A DNA stretch of 64,000 nucleotides, from contig JAGTJL010000012.1 in NCBI GenBank assembly GCA_020746875.1, positions 558,001 through 622,000 of the forward strand, read 5' to 3'. Positions within the stretch are counted from its first letter, which is position 1, and each line of letters starts with the position of its first letter. Shown here piece after piece: positions 60,014-64,000 of this stretch. The position numbers and the translations under genes are program-made. The notes beneath the pieces were generated by a model. The model had not been told where the DNA came from. It did no database searches and saw only the letters and a program-made list of their open reading frames with translations. This DNA is from Rhexocercosporidium sp. MPI-PUGE-AT-0058 (lineage: Eukaryota > Ascomycota > Leotiomycetes > Helotiales).

Positions 60014-60209
60014 TGTCGTGCAAGTTATAATTAATTAATTAAGCGAGCTTAATCAAGATTACTAAAATTATAGCGCTAGTAAGCTCCCTTATTCAGGGAG
60101 CTTAAATGCGCTATATATAATAATAAAACAACAGATATATACTTAATTGCGCAGCTTTTAATTAAACTGATATTCGCTTCTGTAGAGCCTCAAGGTATGT
60201 TATACGATA
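60014..60209 (+). repeat. Copia-3 3' LTR
   Basis: 196 bp; compared with the 5' LTR it carries many more C-to-T/G-to-A changes, so RIP acted unequally on the two LTRs. Confidence 0.93.
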
Positions 60210-61199
60210 TGTATTTTTGTTATAAGGGTCTTTATATAACTTCTTATAATTTATAAGGGAAAATTAATGTAATAGTAGTGGTTTTCGTCTTAATTAGACG
60301 TATTTAACGACTGGAACTTCGCTGCAATCGATAATAAGTGGACGACCGACGATACGGCTTTTGAATAACTAGTGAAGGTGTTTATTCCTTAAACGGATCT
60401 ACGTAATTATTTAGTAAGACTTCTTATTTTAGACGGTCACGGGAGCCATAAGACTACGGAATTCCTTTAAAAGTGCCTTAAACATAATATATACCTTTTA
60501 TTCTTACCTATATATACGTCATACGTCTTACAACCCTTGGATTTGACGGTTTTCTTTGTTTTAAAGCGTGCTTACCGAAAAGAATTACAAAAGTTGAATT
60601 CTTTAATTAACTTTATTTTAATTAATAAACGCAACTTTCTTATCTATTATTAAAAGGCCCGTTAAGAGAGTATTACCCCTTTTAATATTAAGGCGGGGTA
60701 GAGAATTACGGGATTATGGCCGGTATTTATAGCTAAGCTTTTAATGAGCCTTTTATTACTAGAAAATAGTAATAACTCGATAAATGCATTTCTTTTAAAG
60801 CCTTAAGAGCCGCTAGTATTACCTCCGGAGGTATTTAATACTTTAATTAAGGTTTAAACTCTAAGGGCTAGGAAAGATTTATACGTATAAATTCGTACTT
60901 TGGCTAGCGGATTATATAATTAACTTTTAACGTAACGTTTGCTTTTTAAGAAAGTTATAAAAGGAATTAATGAAAAAGATTACGAATTAGGAAAGGTAAA
61001 TATAAGGATTAAAGAGTTAGAAGAGAGATTAAAATAATTAAGGCTAAAGAAAAGGCGAAAGGTCTGAATTAGTCTAAATTCTAAGTTTACTATAACACGT
61101 GTTATTAAGGAGGCTTAAATCGCAGTTAGAGAACGTTAAATTGAGTCTCTAAAACTAGAATTAAGAGGAGAATTAGACTTTATAATATTTTATATATAA
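60210..61199 (+). pseudogene. Fot-2 transposase, C-terminal half
   Basis: Resumes directly after the Copia-3 target duplication. LLILDGHGSHKTTEFL (about 60420-60467) holds the second catalytic Asp, and YVLQPLDLTVFFVLKRAYRK (about 60518-60577) the third. Then EVFNTL, a Lys/Arg-rich segment KELEERLK.LRLKKRRKV (about 61005-61060; coiled coil and probable nuclear signal) and a stop at 61197-61199. The DDE residues are still present although the reading frame has stops, so damage is milder than in Fot-1. Confidence 0.85.
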
Positions 61200-61250
61200 G
61201 TTAACGGAATATAAAGTTATTAAGTGTTAAATGTTAAGTATTGGAATTAC

Positions 61251-61298
61251 GCGAGGTAGGCCAAATGTAGGGGTGGGCTAAAAGCAGGGGTGAGACGT
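61251..61298. repeat. Fot-2 right TIR
   Basis: Reverse complement of 52029-52076 with two C/T-type mismatches; TA follows. Confidence 0.9.
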
Positions 61299-61300
61299 TA

Positions 61301-61359
61301 TAGTTTTATTTTATAATATATATATACGGAATAAAGTAAACTATTATACGCTATATAAG
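61301..61359. other. Short AT-rich segment between Fot-2 and solo LTR
   Basis: Probably Gypsy-5 sequence (continuation of 51768-52026). No gene. Confidence 0.4.
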
Positions 61360-61550
61360 TGTCGTACAGAAGTGGAGCAGGCTTTTAGTGGTTCAAGAGC
61401 TCTACGATCAACGTGGAGAGCAAGGGTTTAAAAAAGATATATTGAAGTGAGCGTTACCTTCTGCAAGAGAGGACTGTGACCCGAGTATATATACACGTGA
61501 GTGCTTACGAGAGCATACACATGACCAGTAGACTGCGCTAGGGCGCGACA
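61360..61550 (-). repeat. Solo LTR of the Copia-2 family
   Basis: 191 bp, TGTCGTACAG to GCGCGACA, the reverse complement of the Copia-2 LTR (189 bp). Flanked by a perfect ATAAG duplication (61355-61359, 61551-61555). Unlike the Copia-2 copies it is practically free of RIP changes. A solo LTR arises by recombination between the two LTRs of an inserted element. Confidence 0.93.
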
Positions 61551-61555
61551 ATAAG

Positions 61556-62640
61556 CTTATAAAGTCATTAATAATACCGCCACGCCTATAGAAGTTAATA
61601 ACCTTAGACTTTGTGATCGAATTACCTCCTTTAAAAGACTTAATTACCGAGATTATTTACAATTTAATTTATATAATAATAAATAAAATAATAAAGTATA
61701 CGTATATAATATTAATACTAAATATATAAAATGTGTCGACAATGGCGTAAGTATTCCTTCGAACGATCTTCGCGAATCACAGAATATTAAACGAAGTTAT
61801 TTTTAATAAAAATAAACTCTTTACCTTGAAGTTTTAAAAAACATTAATATTACTTTTAAAAATAAAATAAAAAATATTAACGGCATTTTACTTTTAAATC
61901 GACGGCCAAACGAAATAAATTAATTAAATAATAAAGACTTATCTTTAATATTATATAAATTATAAATAAGACGACTAAGTTTAATTATTCTTAACCGCTT
62001 AATTTACATATAATAACGTAAATTAAAAAACTATTAAAGTATTATTATTTTATGCGAATTATAAGTATAACTCGACGGCATATAATATACCGATTATGGG
62101 TTAAAGGACCGCATATAAAGCCATACTATAAAAAGATAAGCTTAAGTAATTATATAATAAATTATTAATAAATATTTTATTTATTATATAAAGATTAATT
62201 ATTTATTATAATAAAAAGCGTAATGTAAGATTAATGCTAAAGGAAGGGAATAAAGTTTACTTATTTAAAAAGAATATTACGACTAAGCGATTAAGTAATA
62301 AATTAAATTATAAAAAGCTAAGACTATTTAAAATTGTAAAAGTTAAAGGACTAATTAATTATTAATTAATACTTTCGAAAACTATAAATATTTACTTAAT
62401 ATTTTATATATCTCTCCTCGAACCAGCACTATTAAGGGCACTACTAGCCTTTATTATAAAAATATAATTAATAAACTTAAACGCCGAATATAATATCAAA
62501 ACTATTTTAAATTATTAGTATTTTTATAACGTTATTAAATACTTAATTAAATAAAAAGTATATTTATAATTCGAAAACACTTAAAAACTTAAGTTTAACT
62601 TTTATTATTTTAAGTACCTTTAAAGGTTTTATTTATAAAA
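61556..62640 (+). pseudogene. Gypsy-5 pol: integrase C-terminus and chromodomain
   Basis: Plus-strand frame with RIP stops. NRRPNEIN and similar remnants near 61890-61920 may lie in the integrase core. A G-P-F-x-V-type block reads LRLFKIVKVKGLINYQLILS (about 62300-62360), followed by KTINIYLIFYISLLEPAL (about 62370-62435), the H-P-V-F-H-I-S-L-L-E-P signature at the end of gypsy integrases. A chromodomain follows (about 62465-62640: AEYNIKTILNYQYF-like, then KYLIK). The upstream part is separated by the solo LTR and Fot-2. Confidence 0.7.
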
Positions 62641-62649
62641 CCTAAATTT

Positions 62650-63050
62650 ACTTAAAAAACTAAATCCGTAAAATTAAATAAGACTTACTCGATTAAAGGG
62701 AACTCGGCGAAGTCGACGGCGAATAGCGGAGTAAGCGGGCGAGTAACGAAGGCTTTTTGCCTCTCTCTTTTTATAGCCTTTTACGCCTTTATTTCTTTTA
62801 ACTTATTTATATTCTTAAGACTATAATAAAACATTTCGGCTCCCCGCTTCTTTAAGAACTTTTATTAATAAGACAGACGGTTTAAGCGGGCCGCGGCCTT
62901 TTATAAAACGCGACGTATTTACGCCTTTTCTTCGTCTAGCTTTTCCTCTGCCTTTTCGAGAGCATCTTAACTCTTAATTAAGGGCATTTCGATATTATAT
63001 TTCTTATTAACTCTAATATACTTTAAGTAACGACTCGACTTGGAGGACAT
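62650..63050 (-). pseudogene. Antisense coiled-coil ORF of Gypsy-5
   Basis: On the strand opposite pol, just beyond the chromodomain. ATG at 63050 opens MSSKSSRYLKYIRVNKKYNI, then EMPLIKS, DALEKAEEKLDEEKA, IRRVL.KAAARLNRL, KFLKKRGAEMFYYSLKNINK and KAIKRERQKAFVTRPLTPLF before an acidic-aromatic end near 62690. Stops in the frame are all TAA and in places where Gln fits. The heptad-like Leu/Ala spacing with alternating Glu and Lys indicates a coiled coil. I recall proteins of this general type as common hypothetical proteins in repeat-rich fungal genomes, but I cannot name a family. Same location and polarity as the antisense ORFs of Gypsy-2 and Gypsy-3. Confidence 0.55.
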
Positions 63051-64000
63051 TATACACGTCTTATTATTTCGAGTATAAAACGTATAAGGCATTGTCTTAA
63101 GACCGTTCTTTTCGATTTTATAAGATAAGACAAATTATTCTTTTTTTTAAAAAAAAGTATTATATTTTTTTTACATATATTTATTTAATTATAATAAAAA
63201 GAAAAGATAGTCGTAAAATATATATAATATTTCTTTAAGCTATTTAAGCGTAAAGATTACGTTAAGCTAAAAAAGGGATAGTATTATAAACGCCTTACGT
63301 CTTATAATATTAGACCTCGGGATAGCGTAATATTTAAGACTATAGGCTTAAGAGGGTAAAGGTCTTAAGAAAAGTATATTAAAAGAGTATTACTTTTAGA
63401 AGTATTCCTTTAAAAGACTTTAATACTTAGGATTTCATAAGTTATATATTATATAAATGTTATTATTAATAAATAATTAAAAGGCAAATAAGCCTTTAAA
63501 TTACGCGACCTTTTTACGTAATAAACCGTTAAACCGCTAAAGTCTAGAGGTTTAAGATTAATAGGACTTAATAGTCCTAGCGGTCGTATAAAATAAAGGT
63601 TTTATAAAAGACTAACACGTTTACTATTAAATAAGAGCTTTGTGTTTAATTAAAAATAATATTTTTAATTATATTAATTATTATTTATTCCACCGTACGT
63701 AATACACTTACTTCTCGATTATTAAGATTAACATAACCCACCGTATTTACACCGAGTAAATACACGGACCGTAATACTATTATCTTAAATCGTAATAATT
63801 TAAGATAATCTTTTAATGTAAGGGTTTTATATAAATATAAAATATATTTCTTACTTAAATAAAAGCCTTATACTTAACTTAAATATAATGTCTTTATATT
63901 TAATAACTTATAACAGTTATTAGTTTTAATTTTATAATAGCGTCCTTATTTATTAATTAACTTACCTTCGCACTCTCGAGTAATATTAGCTTAATCGTAC
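63051..64000. other. Gypsy-5 3' region, no gene identified
   Basis: AT-rich, RIP-like. Notable are two CCACCGTA words at 63690 and 63738 and a CGGTCCGTGTATT-type inverted motif near 63755-63775; the 3' LTR probably lies here or beyond the window, but no repeat partner is visible. Confidence 0.35.

Larger units (their letters stand above)
52778..60209 (+). mobile_element. Copia-3: Ty1/copia retrotransposon inserted in Fot-2
   Basis: Two 196-bp LTRs (52778-52973, 60014-60209), ends TGTCGTGC...TACGATA, flanked by a perfect TGTAT duplication (52773-52777, 60210-60214). Total 7,432 bp. This is the least RIP-damaged LTR element here: several ORFs of 80-146 codons remain open. A 1.3-kb segment between RNase H and the 3' LTR is locally extremely GC-rich and holds an ORF on the opposite strand. 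Confidence 0.95.
52029..61298 (+). mobile_element. Fot-2: Fot1-type DNA transposon split by Copia-3
   Basis: 48-bp terminal inverted repeats (52029-52076 and 61251-61298; two mismatches) starting ACGTCTCACCCCTGCTTTTG, flanked by TA (52027-52028, 61299-61300). Without Copia-3 and its duplication the element is about 1,833 bp, as expected for Fot1. One plus-strand transposase spans the insertion. The TIRs are free of RIP, the interior is only moderately mutated. Confidence 0.9.

Noticed and set aside
59675..60034. 119-codon plus-strand ORF with a helical start and hydrophobic end
   Set aside because: It runs into the Copia-3 3' LTR and the hydrophobic part is AT-composition driven. The helical first third might be real, but the opposite strand also reads plausibly; not decidable.
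1..64000. CRISPR arrays, bacterial operons, rRNA or tRNA genes
   Set aside because: No spaced short repeats, no ribosome-binding sites, and no cloverleaf that I could recognise. Introns and RIP show the sequence is fungal.

Overview
The window reads as a repeat-rich, strongly AT-biased stretch of a filamentous ascomycete (Pezizomycotina) genome that carries repeat-induced point mutation (RIP). Nearly all transposon DNA has been converted by C-to-T/G-to-A changes: Gln and Trp codons have become TAA/TAG, Cys codons have become Tyr, and almost no frame stays open. The species cannot be named from the sequence. Only about 40.2-45.7 kb has normal base composition and an intact gene.

Layout. 1-2901: Gypsy-1 remnant (+). 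2902-38361: Fot-1, a Fot1/pogo-type DNA transposon (-) expanded from about 1.9 kb to 35 kb by insertions. It contains (a) Pogo-1 (3850-14870), itself split by Gypsy-2 (6594-14251), and (b) Copia-1 (14895-37410), itself split by Copia-2 (16980-25031) and Gypsy-3 (27751-36033). 38382-40160: a Tc1-like element. 40165-45488 (-): one host gene encoding about 29 ankyrin repeats fused to a C-terminal HET domain, with a 53-nt intron. 45733-45840: a copia scrap. 46109-51763: Gypsy-4, flanked by inverted instead of direct terminal repeats. 52029-61298: Fot-2 (+), split by Copia-3 (52778-60209). 61360-61550: a solo LTR of the Copia-2 family. 61570-64000: 3' part of Gypsy-5 (+).

Most element boundaries were fixed by matching LTR or TIR pairs and target-site duplications: TTAAT for Gypsy-2, AAGTC for Copia-1, CCYTT for Copia-2, TGTAT for Copia-3, ATAAG for the solo LTR, and TA for the DNA transposons. 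Subtracting the insertions gives net lengths of about 1.9 kb for Fot-1, 1.8 kb for Fot-2, 3.4 kb for Pogo-1 and 6.2 kb for Copia-1.

The most unusual signal is a recurring extra ORF between pol and the 3' LTR, on the strand opposite pol. Gypsy-2 and Gypsy-3 both show the decayed cysteine pattern C-x2-C-x11-C-x8/9-C-x2-C-x6-C. Gypsy-5 shows a Lys/Glu-rich coiled-coil frame, and Copia-3 a Pro/Ala/Arg-rich frame with a CxxC. The host gene is also notable: the ankyrin array lies in front of the HET domain, and a Tc1 element sits directly after its stop codon. All transposon-encoded genes here are presumed dead except possibly parts of Copia-3.
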